Of a DNA stretch of 64,000 bases, positions 29,162 to 39,784 are shown piece by piece. The position numbers were made by a program, and so were the translations under genes. Origin of the DNA: Chitinispirillaceae bacterium (GTDB lineage Bacteria; Fibrobacterota; Chitinivibrionia; Chitinivibrionales; Chitinispirillaceae); assembly GCA_016930275.1 (NCBI GenBank), contig JAFGHA010000108.1, positions 1 to 64,000 on the forward strand. The letters are read 5' to 3'. How positions within the stretch are numbered: position 1 is the stretch's first letter; each line of letters opens with the position of its first letter. The notes beneath the pieces are model-generated. The model did no database searches, had not been told where the DNA came from, and saw only the letters and a list, made by a program, of their open reading frames with translations.

Positions 29162-29601
29162 AAATATTCAAATGGATAATCAGTTTTTCAATTGCATTTC
29201 TGGTTGCATGGATTCTGATCTTCACTTTTATTCAGGAGCCCTTCAAGGTTCCTGTAAAGGCTCGTCTTCTCGCTTATTGGACACCGGCGATTCCAATTTA
29301 CGCATACGTCGCCGGGGCATTCGGGATCGGCTTGCTGTTAGGCCTTTTCGCGGCATTTTACTATTATATCGTCCTGCAGCACAAGGTGCATCAGCGGACG
29401 AGAGAACTTCATGAACTGGAAGCGAAACTTGCCGCGGCCCAGCGGTCACTGGAGCACAGCGAACAGGTACAGCAGCAGCTGACGGTTCAGAAGGAGCCGG
29501 TGTACGGTTCCGCGATACTCGAATCCGATACCGATGACGATGATGACGACGATATACCGGAAGAAATCAACGAAGTTGAAGAGCCGGAGGAACGGTCATG
29601 A
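29158..29601 (+). CDS. LapA/DUF1049-type small membrane protein with acidic C-terminus
   Basis: Two TM segments with FIQEPFKVP...GAFGIGLLLGLFAAFYYY, coiled coil, then DTDDDDDDDIPEE. ATGA overlap with miaB. Confidence 0.65.
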   Translation: MKIFKWIISFSIAFLVAWILIFTFIQEPFKVPVKARLLAYWTPAIPIYAYVAGAFGIGLLLGLFAAFYYYIVLQHKVHQRTRELHELEAKLAAAQRSLEHSEQVQQQLTVQKEPVYGSAILESDTDDDDDDDIPEEINEVEEPEERS

Positions 29602-30629
29602 CCAGAGCAGTACCACTGATTGCCGTTTGTATCAGTCTGCTGCCGTTGTTTTACGTATCTACGGTGCAGGCTTTGCCGGATACCGATTATACCGTCGGAT
29701 GTGATCTTTTCTCAAAGGGGCGGTATACCGAGGCTGCCGCGAAACTTGCTTCCGCTTTTAAAGCCCATCCCACCAACAGCGGAATCGCCTTTGCATATGC
29801 ACGAGTGGCTCCCTGCTCGGTCGCGGTAGCGATTTTTACGCGATGCGCGAATGACACGACCGTACCGGATTCACTTCGTGCCGCATCGTACAAGGAACTC
29901 GGCGATTATTCTTTTGTCCACAGCGCCTTTAAAACCGCGGCCGAAAAATACCGTCTCGCTTCATCGCTGCGCTCCGAAGCGCAGTACCGGCACTGCTGGG
30001 CGCTTGCCTCGGCCGCGCTGCACGATGTGGCCACCGCACGGTCGCTCTGGCAGACCATTACCCTGGAGCACGGCTCCGATCTTGCACTCGAAGCCTGGTA
30101 CCATCTCGCGCTTATTGACATGGAGGAGAGCCTCTACGATTCGGCGTTTGTGAAGCTGGAAACATGCGGCCCGCCGGATACCTCCCGGGCGTGGACGGTC
30201 GCCGCGGCGGCAGCGAAACTGGAATGCGCGGTACGCCTGGGTAAAACAAAAACCGCAGCATCACTCGAAAAGAAACTCAAACCCTTTGAAGAACACCTCC
30301 TGGAGCGGGATCTGCTTACCCTTGCCGATCTTCATTCCGGTATAAAGAAGGAGAATCCGAAATCGGCGAAATCCGTCGCGGATAACGTGGAGAATGCGGG
30401 AGTCTATACCCTGCAGGTGGGAGCGTTCGGAGCGATTGACAATGCGACCGGGCTGCAGAAGAAGCTGGAGGTGTCGTTCGACGATGTGACGGTTGTACCG
30501 GTGACCCTGGGTGATCAGGTGTTCTACCGGGTGCGGGTGGGGACATTCAAGAGTAAAGAAACCGCAGAAGCATTCGGCAATGATTCGCTGAAATCGGCCG
30601 GGATCGCCTTCAAAGCGGTGACAAAATAG
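29598..30629 (+). CDS. SPOR-domain protein with TPR-like repeats
   Basis: Signal peptide; VYTLQVGAFGAIDNATGLQKKLEVSFDDVTVVPVTLGDQVFYRVRVGTFKSKETAEAF is a SPOR domain. ATGA overlap with the upstream gene. Confidence 0.85.
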   Translation: MTRAVPLIAVCISLLPLFYVSTVQALPDTDYTVGCDLFSKGRYTEAAAKLASAFKAHPTNSGIAFAYARVAPCSVAVAIFTRCANDTTVPDSLRAASYKELGDYSFVHSAFKTAAEKYRLASSLRSEAQYRHCWALASAALHDVATARSLWQTITLEHGSDLALEAWYHLALIDMEESLYDSAFVKLETCGPPDTSRAWTVAAAAAKLECAVRLGKTKTAASLEKKLKPFEEHLLERDLLTLADLHSGIKKENPKSAKSVADNVENAGVYTLQVGAFGAIDNATGLQKKLEVSFDDVTVVPVTLGDQVFYRVRVGTFKSKETAEAFGNDSLKSAGIAFKAVTK

Positions 30630-30682
30630 CCTGGGGAACCGTTGGTACGTAAAGTTACTATTCACAGTACAGGAGTGATCGG

Positions 30683-32107
30683 GTGGAGTATGAAATTGTC
30701 ATCGGGCTTGAGATTCATGCCCAGTTGTTGACCAACACGAAACTGTTCTGCGGGTGCAGGGCCCGCTTTGGTGACCGCGCGAACAGTAACGGGTGTCCGG
30801 TCTGCCTCGGGCTGCCGGGATCGATGCCGGTGCTCAATCACCGGGCGGTGAGCATGGCGATCCGTATGGGGTGCGCCATTGGCTGTACCATAGCCGGAAA
30901 ATCGATCTTTGCCCGAAAGAACTACTTCTATCCCGACCTGCCCAAGGGGTATCAGATTTCTCAGTACGATCAGCCGCTCTGCAGCAACGGGCGGTTGCCG
31001 ATCGTGGTGGACGGTGTAAAAAAGACCATCGGGGTCACCAGAATTCACATGGAGGAGGACGCCGGAAAACTGATTCACGACCGGGCTCCGGAGTCGCTCT
31101 TCGATGTCAACCGTTGCGGCACACCGCTGATTGAAATCGTCAGTGAACCGGAGATCCGCAGCGCGGCCGAGGCGTATGCGTACCTTACCGGCATCAAGGC
31201 GATCCTCGAATATCTCGAGATTTGCGACTGCAACATGGAAGAGGGCAGCCTCAGGTGTGATGCCAACATATCGTTGCGGCCGAAAGGCGCCACGAAGCTC
31301 GGTACGAAAACCGAGATTAAAAACATGAACAGCTTTAGAGGGGTCGAAAAGGCGCTGGAATACGAGGCCAGGCGGCAGGAGGAAGTCCTGCGTAGCGGGG
31401 GAACTATCATTCAGCAGACCTTTCTGTGGGATCCGGCGGCCAACCGTTCCGTACCGATGCGTACCAAAGAGGATGCACATGATTACCGTTATTTTCCGGA
31501 ACCTGATCTATTGCCGCTCGTTGTTACCGCAGAGGAAATCGCCACTCTGCGCGATACCCTTCCTGAACTGCCTGAAAACCGGCGGGTTCGCTTCATCGAA
31601 GCGCTCGGACTGCAGGAAAATGCAGCTGAAGTTCTGACAGCGGACAAAAAAATAGCCGACTATTTTGAGATGACCCTTGAACACTACAACGATGCCCGCC
31701 AAGTGGCGAACTGGATTATGGTCGATCTGCTCAGGTTGATGAATGACCGTAAGATCGATCTTGAGTCGTTGCATATCACTCCGCAGAGGCTGGCTGCCCT
31801 TCTCAAACAGGTGGAGGCAGGTACCATAAATATGAAAAGCGCGAAGAAAGTGCTCGATCTCATTCAAGAGCGTGACCAGGAACCCGATTTCATCATTATC
31901 GACGAAGGGATGCAGCAGATTTCCGATACCGGTGAACTCGAAAAAATCGTGCAGTCGGTTCTGGATGCACATCCTGTTGAAGTGGAACGTTTTAAAGCAG
32001 GAGACAAGAAACTGACCGGCTTCTTTGTAGGGCAGGCAATGCGGGCAACGAAGGGAAGCGGTAATCCTAAAGAAATCAATGCATTGTTATCGAAATTAAC
32101 CGGCTGA
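30683..32107 (+). CDS. gatB: Aspartyl/glutamyl-tRNA(Asn/Gln) amidotransferase subunit B
   Basis: YEIVIGLEIHAQLLTNTKLFCGC...CPVCLGLPGSMPVLN...KNYFYPDLPKGYQISQYDQPLC...GVTRIHMEEDAGKLIHD; C-terminal YqeY-like domain. GTG start. Confidence 0.96.
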   Translation: MEYEIVIGLEIHAQLLTNTKLFCGCRARFGDRANSNGCPVCLGLPGSMPVLNHRAVSMAIRMGCAIGCTIAGKSIFARKNYFYPDLPKGYQISQYDQPLCSNGRLPIVVDGVKKTIGVTRIHMEEDAGKLIHDRAPESLFDVNRCGTPLIEIVSEPEIRSAAEAYAYLTGIKAILEYLEICDCNMEEGSLRCDANISLRPKGATKLGTKTEIKNMNSFRGVEKALEYEARRQEEVLRSGGTIIQQTFLWDPAANRSVPMRTKEDAHDYRYFPEPDLLPLVVTAEEIATLRDTLPELPENRRVRFIEALGLQENAAEVLTADKKIADYFEMTLEHYNDARQVANWIMVDLLRLMNDRKIDLESLHITPQRLAALLKQVEAGTINMKSAKKVLDLIQERDQEPDFIIIDEGMQQISDTGELEKIVQSVLDAHPVEVERFKAGDKKLTGFFVGQAMRATKGSGNPKEINALLSKLTG

Positions 32108-32111
32108 TACC

Positions 32112-32528
32112 ATGAAATGCATCATGTTGCTCGCACTGTTTCTTAGTGTACCGCTTGCTGGTGCAGAGATTGAAAAAGATTCGGCAAACGTTGCTTTTGA
32201 TACGGTTTTAACAGATACGACGGTTCAGGTTGAGATCGGTATTTCCGACATTTCACCGGACAGTACTTCCACTGCCGGTGATCTTGCGACGGAAAATGCA
32301 TCGGATAGGGTGCAATCGGCGGAAATGAGTAAAACTTCGACCGATACAATCGATGAAAAAAAAGTTCAAGTTACTGAAAAAAAAGATATTGCAACGACTT
32401 CTTCCGTGAAGAAAATCAAACTCAGAAAAAGGGAATATAACTACAAACAACAGATCCGGCTTGCTGTCGGAATGATGACCTTCATTGCCGTCATGATGAT
32501 GACCGCTCAGAACTTCAATCCGAAATGA
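32112..32528 (+). CDS. Small secreted or membrane hypothetical protein
   Basis: N-terminal signal sequence and a C-terminal TM (LAVGMMTFIAVMMMTAQ); follows gatB by 4 bp. Confidence 0.55.
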   Translation: MKCIMLLALFLSVPLAGAEIEKDSANVAFDTVLTDTTVQVEIGISDISPDSTSTAGDLATENASDRVQSAEMSKTSTDTIDEKKVQVTEKKDIATTSSVKKIKLRKREYNYKQQIRLAVGMMTFIAVMMMTAQNFNPK

Positions 32529-32641
32529 TCAGGAAGTTTTCAGAAAACGGTCCCGGAATGTTTTCAGCGATATTGTAGTAGTACAATCAATAATAAGTAT
32601 TGACTCCAAAATTTGAATTGTTTATTTTTTATTTCCTGTAT

Positions 32642-32716
32642 GCGAGAGTAGCTCAGTGGTAGAGCTCCACCTTGCCAAGGTGGCTGTCGCGAGTTCAAGT
32701 CTCGTCTCTCGCTCCA
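32642..32716 (+). tRNA. tRNA-Gly (anticodon GCC), CCA encoded
   Basis: Acceptor GCGAGAG/CTCTCGC, anticodon arm CCACC-TTGCCAA-GGTGG, T-loop GTTCAAGTC. Confidence 0.96.
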
Positions 32717-32721
32717 AATTT

Positions 32722-32752
32722 TGGGCTTCTCCTTGCGGGGAGCCCTTTTTTT
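32722..32752 (+). terminator. Rho-independent terminator between the two tRNAs
   Basis: gggcttctcc-ttgc-ggggagccc followed by T7. Confidence 0.8.
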
Positions 32753-32754
32753 CC

Positions 32755-32826
<72 letters not shown>

Positions 32827-32838
32827 TTTTTTTCTCTC

Positions 32839-33594
32839 CTAAACAGCCTCACTCGTCTCAAAAAACCATGCTCCAAGTGCGATAAGCACCACGGCGCCTC
32901 CCGTACATACCGCCAGCGAAACCGGCAATGGAACAGATGCTGTCCCGAGCAGTGCCGCGCGAAGCCCTTCGACGCCGTAGGTGAGGGGATCGATGCGGGA
33001 GAGCATTCTGATTGGGGGAGGGAGATTGCCAATCGGGGCGAATGCTCCCGACAGGAACAGAAAGGGCATTATGAGAAAATTCATGATGAGGCCGAATCCC
33101 TGTTCGTCTTTCATGCGTGAAGCGAAGACGAGTCCGAGGCCGGTAAAGATTACCGAAGTAAGTACCATGAAAACGAGCGCCAGAGCGAATCGCATCGGTG
33201 AAGGGAGCACGAAACCGAACAGCGTGGCAGCAAGAGCGATTACGGTCGCCTGGATGATGCCGGTGGTGCTGCCGCTGGCGATCCGGCCGATCACGATCAC
33301 CACGCGCGGTACCGGCGCCACCATGATCTCCTTGAGAAAGCCGTACTGCCGGTCCCAGAGTACCGACATCCCCGAAAAGGTCCCGCCGAAGAGGATCGTC
33401 ATGCCGATCATGCCGGGAACAAGAAATGAAAGATAATCGGGTGATTGCAGTCCGGGAATGGGCATACGGCCGAATCCGGCGCCGAGCGCAATGAGCGTCA
33501 ACAGCGGCAAGGTGATGCTGCCTATTATGCGCGACGGAGAGCGGATGAGCCGCTTCATGTCCCGCAGCCAGAGAATTCCGGCGACACGTACCAT
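32839..33594 (-). CDS. ABC-2 type transporter permease (drug-efflux type)
   Basis: ITLPLLTLIALGAGFG...FLVPGMIGMTILFGGTFSGMSVLWDRQYGFLKEIMVAPVPRVVIVIGRIASG...FLFLSGAFAPIGNLPPPIRMLSRIDPLTYGVEGLRAALLG. Confidence 0.93.
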   Translation of the reverse strand: MVRVAGILWLRDMKRLIRSPSRIIGSITLPLLTLIALGAGFGRMPIPGLQSPDYLSFLVPGMIGMTILFGGTFSGMSVLWDRQYGFLKEIMVAPVPRVVIVIGRIASGSTTGIIQATVIALAATLFGFVLPSPMRFALALVFMVLTSVIFTGLGLVFASRMKDEQGFGLIMNFLIMPFLFLSGAFAPIGNLPPPIRMLSRIDPLTYGVEGLRAALLGTASVPLPVSLAVCTGGAVVLIALGAWFFETSEAV

Positions 33595-33614
33595 AGTACT
33601 CCTTTTTACATTAC

Positions 33615-34607
33615 TTATCCGTGGTCGTGATGACCACCCCGTTTTCCGCGAGACGCCGGTTTGTCGCCGTTTTCTTCGCGGATCGTTTTCCCGGTATAGT
33701 GAATAAACACATCGTCGAGACTCGGTTTGCGAATGTTGACCGATAATAACGTGAGGCCCCCCGCGACCGCAGCCTCCACCACTGCCGCCACTTTTGTTTC
33801 AGCTTTCTCCAGAGTAAGCCGCACCAGTTCTTCCTGCACCGCAGCGGACTGAATCCACGGTTCCTGCTGCAGTTTTGCGGCAAACGAGGTGGTATCGCCG
33901 GTTGCGGAAAGTTCGATCACATCACCACCCAGAACGTTTTTAAGCTGCGCGGGAGTATCGAGTGCGACGATTCTCCCGTGGTCGAGAATCAGAATCCGGT
34001 TCGAGAGTGCATCGGCCTCTTCCATGTAATGCGTGGTAAGCAGGATGGTGATACCGGTTTCGCTGTTGAGCTTTTTCACGTAGTCCCATATATGGCGCCG
34101 TGTCTGCGTGTCGAGGCCGAGTGTCGGTTCATCGAGAAAAAGTATGGCGGGACGGTGCATGAGTCCGCGTGCGATTTCCAGCCGGCGTTTCATACCACCG
34201 GAAAAGGTATTCACCATCAGTGAGGCTTTATCTTCAAGTTCAACCAGAGCAAGTACTTCGGCAATGCGCGACTTTCGCTCTCCGGATCTCATTCCATACA
34301 TGTGCGCATGAAATTCGAGATTTTCCCGGCCGGTAAGGCGACTGTCGAGCGCCGGTTCCTGAAAAACGACACCGATAGAGCGCCGGACACCGTTACGGTT
34401 TTTAACGATATCGTAGCCTTCCAGTTCAGCATGACCGGAGGTGGGGGCAATAAGTGTTGAGAGCATATTGATGGTGGTGGTTTTACCGGCACCGTTCGGT
34501 CCTAAAAATCCGAATATTTCTCCCTTGTTCACTTCGAATGATACTGCATTGACTGCGGTGAGCTTTTTGAAACGTTTGGTCAGCTTTTCGGTTCGTACGG
34601 CGATCAT
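33615..34607 (-). CDS. ABC transporter ATP-binding protein (DrrA-like)
   Basis: Walker A GPNGAGKTTTINML, signature FSGGMKRRLEIARGL, Walker B ILFLDEPTLGLD; His-rich C-terminal tail GGHHDHG. Confidence 0.95.
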   Translation of the reverse strand: MIAVRTEKLTKRFKKLTAVNAVSFEVNKGEIFGFLGPNGAGKTTTINMLSTLIAPTSGHAELEGYDIVKNRNGVRRSIGVVFQEPALDSRLTGRENLEFHAHMYGMRSGERKSRIAEVLALVELEDKASLMVNTFSGGMKRRLEIARGLMHRPAILFLDEPTLGLDTQTRRHIWDYVKKLNSETGITILLTTHYMEEADALSNRILILDHGRIVALDTPAQLKNVLGGDVIELSATGDTTSFAAKLQQEPWIQSAAVQEELVRLTLEKAETKVAAVVEAAVAGGLTLLSVNIRKPSLDDVFIHYTGKTIREENGDKPASRGKRGGHHDHG

Positions 34608-34768
34608 TATTGTGTTGCTCCCGGGTGTCTGGGGATTTCATCCTGAAGGATGGTAGAGAAGACGGTTTAACGGAAAAATTATTGCATTTCGAATCTGTTT
34701 AATCACGGCAGCGGCTCAACCGGGTCCGTAGTGTTGCTGTCCCATTCATCGATTTTCTGCTTTCCATT

Positions 34769-35725
34769 TCAGGAGGGCATCCGCTTCCGGTAACAGTTTC
34801 TGCACTCTTCCCAGATGTTTCCCGAGGAAATCGCTTTGCGGAAGTCAAAATATCGGCGTGAATTCCAGATTCGATGGAAGGGGATGCGGGTGAGGTCGCC
34901 CAGTGGGCGGCGGGCAGGATCGGAGAGAATACAGCAGGGGAGCACTTTTCCTTCGGCGGAAATATAGGTATGGTAAAACGGCCAGGGGCAGGGGGTTTCC
35001 CGTGAAAAGAGGTTGGTGTGGAGAAACGTTGTTTCGATACCGTTTTTAACGGAATTTTTCTCTTCAAGCGAGGGAAAATTCTCGACCGTCTGATTTGCAC
35101 CCCAACTGGTGATAGCACATTGCACGTAGAGACGGGATAACCCGAGATACTGTACGAATTGACGGAATGTATCGAAATCATCGAGAAGTTCCCTGCTTGC
35201 CAGTGCCCATGCCGCCACGGAAATTCTGGAACCGGCCGCCTGTCGGGTAAATGCACTCACTCCGCGCATGTAGTCGGTAAAATCCAATCCCGGGCGCATT
35301 TTCCGGAGTGTTTCAGGATGATGGTGATCGCATGAAACGAATACCTCCTGTACACCTGATCCGACTAATGCTTCAATATTTTCCGGAGAGAACTGTGTTC
35401 CGTTGGTATAGATTTTTACCGCGATGTTCCGACCGGCCGCTTCGGTTATCATGGCGATACAGTGCCTGTTGAGAAGCGGTTCGCCCATACCCTGGAGTTT
35501 AATGTTCCTGAGGTCCGGGAAGGAGTCGAGAACGTGGCGGAAGAGAGTGAGCGGCATGTCCGGAACGTTTCTGCTCCAGCGGCTGTGTTGACAGGATGGA
35601 CAACGGAGATTGCATCTGACGGTGGGCTCGATATCGGCCTGAACCGGTTCGGGCAGTGCCGGGCAGCCGAGGAGGGCGAGGAGTCGGCGCCGGTAAAATC
35701 GGAAACGGTTTTGCGTTGTGTTCAT
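34769..35725 (-). CDS. Radical SAM/SPASM-domain protein (start MNTTQ assumed; ORF extends to 35815)
   Basis: EPTVRCNLRCPSCQHSRW (CxxxCxxC), ...GKVLPCCILSDPARRPLGDL...WNSRRYFDFRKAI...CRNCYRK SPASM-like C-terminus. Confidence 0.87.
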   Translation of the reverse strand: MNTTQNRFRFYRRRLLALLGCPALPEPVQADIEPTVRCNLRCPSCQHSRWSRNVPDMPLTLFRHVLDSFPDLRNIKLQGMGEPLLNRHCIAMITEAAGRNIAVKIYTNGTQFSPENIEALVGSGVQEVFVSCDHHHPETLRKMRPGLDFTDYMRGVSAFTRQAAGSRISVAAWALASRELLDDFDTFRQFVQYLGLSRLYVQCAITSWGANQTVENFPSLEEKNSVKNGIETTFLHTNLFSRETPCPWPFYHTYISAEGKVLPCCILSDPARRPLGDLTRIPFHRIWNSRRYFDFRKAISSGNIWEECRNCYRKRMPS

Positions 35726-35777
35726 AGTACTTTTGTGGAAGAGGTGATATTCATTTCCGCCTGCCGGGTGCCGGTTG

Positions 35778-36632
35778 TCATGTCGATACAGGCTTGAAAT
35801 ATGCAGTATTTCCAAGAGATACTACCTCGAAGGAATCACAGAGGTTGTAGGTGGTTTCGGATGCCCCCATGATCAGCGCACCATACCGGTTGAGCTGCCG
35901 GTGGAAATGGTCAAGAATTTTTTTCTGAAGATCAACAGGAAAGTAAATAATGACATTGCGGCAGAAAAGGATATCGAATTTACCGAGTGCGGTGATAGGT
36001 TCCACCAGATTATGCTCCTGGAATCTGACCATGGTACGAACCGGTTCGACGACGGTGAAGGTTCCATCAGACTCTTTGTTGAAGAGCTTGTCGAAGATGG
36101 CAACGGGAACCGCCATACCGATTTCATTGCGCGTGTAGGTTCCCCGGCGGGCTCGTTCAAGCACCCGTCGTGAAATATCAATACCGAGTACGGTAATGTC
36201 TTTTTCGGTGAAATCCTGTTGTGTGTCCAGCCAGCTTCTGACACACATGGCGATGGTATACGTCTCCTGACCCAGGCTGCATCCGGCCGACAGAATTCTC
36301 AGATGCGGTCGGAGCAGCCGGGCATTCTCCCGGCTGCTGTCGGCTATCTCCGGCAGCAGATGCTTCGTCAACAACGTGAAGGGACGGGAATCCCTGAAAA
36401 AACTGCTCTCATGGGTCGTCATCGCCTGCACGAACTCGCGCTGCAACTCCGGTTCTTTACCTGATGTCAAACGGTTGTAAAACTCCGAAAACCCGCTGTA
36501 TCCTTTCTCTTCAAGGTATTCTCCGAGACGTGTGGTGAACAGGTATCGTTTGTTTTCCTGAATGTCAATTCCCGATATCCTGAAGAGCAGCTTTTTAAGC
36601 AATTCGAACTCGATGGTGGAGATTTCCTTCAT
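35778..36632 (-). CDS. cheR: Chemotaxis protein methyltransferase CheR
   Basis: MTTHESSFFRDSRPF...LRILSAGCSLGQETYTIAM...FDILFCRNVIIYFPVDLQKKIL. Confidence 0.95.
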   Translation of the reverse strand: MKEISTIEFELLKKLLFRISGIDIQENKRYLFTTRLGEYLEEKGYSGFSEFYNRLTSGKEPELQREFVQAMTTHESSFFRDSRPFTLLTKHLLPEIADSSRENARLLRPHLRILSAGCSLGQETYTIAMCVRSWLDTQQDFTEKDITVLGIDISRRVLERARRGTYTRNEIGMAVPVAIFDKLFNKESDGTFTVVEPVRTMVRFQEHNLVEPITALGKFDILFCRNVIIYFPVDLQKKILDHFHRQLNRYGALIMGASETTYNLCDSFEVVSLGNTAYFKPVST

Positions 36633-37744
36633 CGCGTCCCGATTCTCCTGACGATATACGGTATGATCATATCGAGAGGCAGTACCTGGTCGGCGGTTCC
36701 GTTACGGACAACGGATCCGGGCATTCCCCATACAATCGAGGAGGCTTCATCCTGTGCGATGATATATGCACCCTGCTCTTTCAATCGAGCTGCTCCTTTG
36801 GTTCCGTCATTTCCCATACCGGTGAGAATTGCCGCGATGGCCTGATCTTTCACCACCTCAGCCGCGCTGCTGAAAAGCACGTCGACGGAGGGGCGGCATC
36901 CGTTCACCGGAAGGGTGTCGGAAAGACGGGTAAAAAGGCGGTTTCGGGTTTCACGGCGGATCTCGAGGTGGCTGCCTCCCGGTGCCAGATAGGCGTTCCC
37001 GGGCTGCAGTTCCTGGTTGTCAAAAGCTTCGGAAACGTTGATCCGTGAAGCCCGGGAGAGCGTTTCCGCCATCGGTCGCGTGAAAAGTTTCGGCATGTGC
37101 AGCACGATCGCCACCGGGAGAGAAAAATCTGCGGGGAATTGCGGCAGTATCTGCAGAAGAGCTTCGGGGCCGCCGGTTGAAACACCGATCAGGATGATCT
37201 CCGGAGATCCGTTACTCAGCGGTGTGCCGGCAGTCTGGCGGACGAGTCTGCTGTTCGCACCCTGTATGGATTCATCCGGTGTCGGTTGCGGTATTGGAGA
37301 AGGAGCCTGCTGTGCGCGACGTGAATAGCGCCTGATTGAAAAATAGCGTATTTTAGGCAGAAGACGTCGCTGAAGGATGTCGTATCCATCGGCAGTGTTC
37401 GCGGGTGGTTTAAACACGAAATCGAAACAACCGGCAGCAAGCACCTCGACGGCTTTTGTCGCAGCATCCGGATCATTTTCGGGTACCGTCAGGAGAATGC
37501 CGATGTCGGGGTGAATCGCCACTGCCTTCCTGGTAAATTCGATGAGCGATATATCGGTTATGGCATAATCGAGAAGGATGACGTCGGCAGGATGTCGCGA
37601 TATTTTCTCCAGGGCAAGTGCACCGTTTGGAACGATACTTTCAATTGAAATATCCGGGAGGTTCTGACAGCAGATCCGGAAAACTTCCCGCCGGGCAAGG
37701 TCGGTTTCGATCACCAGAAGACGGATTTTTACCGTTGTATTCAT
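36629..37744 (-). CDS. cheB: Protein-glutamate methylesterase CheB
   Basis: Divergent N-terminal REC, C-terminal CheB: EIILIGVSTGGPEALLQILPQFPADFSLPVAIVLHMPKLFTRPMAETL...YLAPGGSHLE...AILTGMGNDGTKGAARLKEQGAYIIAQDEASSIVWGMPGSV. ATGA overlap with cheR. Confidence 0.95.
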   Translation of the reverse strand: MNTTVKIRLLVIETDLARREVFRICCQNLPDISIESIVPNGALALEKISRHPADVILLDYAITDISLIEFTRKAVAIHPDIGILLTVPENDPDAATKAVEVLAAGCFDFVFKPPANTADGYDILQRRLLPKIRYFSIRRYSRRAQQAPSPIPQPTPDESIQGANSRLVRQTAGTPLSNGSPEIILIGVSTGGPEALLQILPQFPADFSLPVAIVLHMPKLFTRPMAETLSRASRINVSEAFDNQELQPGNAYLAPGGSHLEIRRETRNRLFTRLSDTLPVNGCRPSVDVLFSSAAEVVKDQAIAAILTGMGNDGTKGAARLKEQGAYIIAQDEASSIVWGMPGSVVRNGTADQVLPLDMIIPYIVRRIGTR

Positions 37745-37750
37745 GAATGA

Positions 37751-39235
37751 TCAGTCGGCAGAAAAGGTCGTGCTGGTGACCTTCTCAAGGTCGGTAACTG
37801 CGTCACATACCTGATCGACAGCAATCATGAGCTGGTTCATCTTTTCCGAGCTGGCGGTGTTCGCATCACTGGCCCTGGTCATGTACCGGTTGGCCTCTTT
37901 GAACATGATGGAATTTTCAGCGATACGTTCATTGAGATCGTTGATCCCCGTAGCCGCTTCGGCGACATTACGTGCCACCTCGTTCGCACCGGTGGCGATT
38001 TCACTGATACCACGCGAAACCGTATTGGCGCCTACCGCGGATTCGGTGATACGACGGGATACATCGGTAATCCCGGTCGCGGTCTGGCTCACGTTGCGAC
38101 TGATTTCCTGCGTGCTGCGGCTCTGCTGATCAACCATGGTCGAAATGCGGGTCTGGAGTTCATCGATACGGTTGACCACCCCGGTAATACGCTCAATCGC
38201 CTCAACCGCCTGGCCGGTGTTTTCCTGCATACTTTGAATTTTAATCGCGATATCTTCGGTCGCCGCCTTGGTCTGCTTGGCAAGTTCTTTCACCTCATTG
38301 GCCACAACGGCGAAACCTTTCCCTGCTTCTCCGGCGCTGGCCGCTTCGATAGCGGCATTAAGCGCAAGCAGATTGGTCTGCTGGGCAATAACCTGGATCA
38401 CGTTGGTAACTTTTCCGATTTCTTCGGCGCTCTTACCGAGAATGGTCATGATTTTACTGGTCTGGGCGGCCTCGGTGGCTGCCGTGTTGGCGACCTTCGC
38501 ACCTTCGTGGGCATTTTGTGATACTCCGGAGATCGATCCGCTGATTTCCTTGAGTGTATTATCGATGGAATCGAGGTTCGACGACATCTCCTGCGTGGTG
38601 GCGGCGACCGTCGTCATGTTGGTGCTGATTTGTTCGGCGGTGGTAGCCACATTGTTGATGTTTGCCGAGATTTCTTCGGCGGCGGTAGCCACGACCGAGA
38701 TATTTGAGGAGAGCTCCTGTGAGGTAGTGGCGAGCGCCGAAGCGTTTTTATCCAGTTCAGTGATAATGCCGCTGGCATTACCCGCTTCATTCGTACTCTC
38801 CTGAATCTGGGAGGTGAGATTGACACAGAGTTCGAGTTGCAGGGTGTCCGCCTCGCTGATACGGGTCACGGTCGATTGAATATTATTACGAATGGTATCG
38901 AGTTGCCGGGTACTGGCGGTATTTCTTTCGGTTTCAGCAGCCTGAATCCGCGAGATTTCCTCTTTGCTCCGACTATTGAGAGTTTCAATCGCTCCTAGAG
39001 CGCTCCGGCCGAATTGTCCGGCATACCAGGTTCCGGTGGCGACGGCAACGATCCCTACCAGTACCAGAATGCCGTTCATAGTAGCGGAAAACGGCCCGAG
39101 AAATACATTGAAGGTGAGCAGGATGGCTGGTATTCCTGCCGTGATAACGGTTATCACGACCCCGGCTGTTGCGTAGGGAATTCCCTTGAATCGCATGAGT
39201 TCCATATATGAAGCTCCTTTCTTTCGTGTATCCAT
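37751..39235 (-). CDS. Methyl-accepting chemotaxis protein without a large extracytoplasmic ligand domain
   Basis: Two closely spaced TM segments, then coiled coil and intact hairpin tip [44 protein letters not shown]. Confidence 0.95.
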   Translation of the reverse strand: MDTRKKGASYMELMRFKGIPYATAGVVITVITAGIPAILLTFNVFLGPFSATMNGILVLVGIVAVATGTWYAGQFGRSALGAIETLNSRSKEEISRIQAAETERNTASTRQLDTIRNNIQSTVTRISEADTLQLELCVNLTSQIQESTNEAGNASGIITELDKNASALATTSQELSSNISVVATAAEEISANINNVATTAEQISTNMTTVAATTQEMSSNLDSIDNTLKEISGSISGVSQNAHEGAKVANTAATEAAQTSKIMTILGKSAEEIGKVTNVIQVIAQQTNLLALNAAIEAASAGEAGKGFAVVANEVKELAKQTKAATEDIAIKIQSMQENTGQAVEAIERITGVVNRIDELQTRISTMVDQQSRSTQEISRNVSQTATGITDVSRRITESAVGANTVSRGISEIATGANEVARNVAEAATGINDLNERIAENSIMFKEANRYMTRASDANTASSEKMNQLMIAVDQVCDAVTDLEKVTSTTFSAD

Positions 39236-39292
39236 GGGAGACCTGTATCCGGTGAGCCTCCACCGGTAACATGTCTCATCGGTTCTCTATCG

Positions 39293-39784
39293 TTACATCA
39301 GTTGTTGCGCAGCCAGAATGATCAGCAGTTCATCGTCAATGCGGCACACTCCTTCGAGATACACCGCCTTTTTTTCGGACAGATGTGGTGGTACCCGGTC
39401 GATGCGGGTGCCTTCGACCGTCAGCACATCACCGATACTGTCGACAAGAAATGCGACCGGTTTATCGCTCCAGGCTCCGTCGGGCACCTGATCAACCATG
39501 CCGTGCATCAGCTCCAGTTCCTGGCGGGTTTTAATGATTACCAGCTGTGAATCGGGAGTAATCGGCCTCGTTGATCGTCCGAAAAGAACAGCGATGTCGA
39601 TCACCAGCACGATCTGCCCCCGGATATTGATCAACCCCCTGATTTTAGGGTCTGCCAGCGGTACTCCCATAATGTCGGTCTGCGGATATACCTCTTTGAC
39701 TATACGGATATCGAAGCCGTAGAGGTCCCCTTCGATATGGAAGGAGACGAATTGACGGAGTCCGCTGTCGTGTGGGTTATTCAT
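39293..39784 (-). CDS. cheW: Chemotaxis coupling protein CheW
   Basis: QFVSFHIEGDLYGFDIRIVKEVYPQTDIMGVPLADPKIRGLINIRGQIVLVIDIAVLFG. Confidence 0.95.
   Translation of the reverse strand: MNNPHDSGLRQFVSFHIEGDLYGFDIRIVKEVYPQTDIMGVPLADPKIRGLINIRGQIVLVIDIAVLFGRSTRPITPDSQLVIIKTRQELELMHGMVDQVPDGAWSDKPVAFLVDSIGDVLTVEGTRIDRVPPHLSEKKAVYLEGVCRIDDELLIILAAQQLM

Noticed and set aside
29520-29560. GAT/GAC-rich short repeat
   Set aside because: Encodes the Asp-rich tail of the LapA-like protein; not an independent element.
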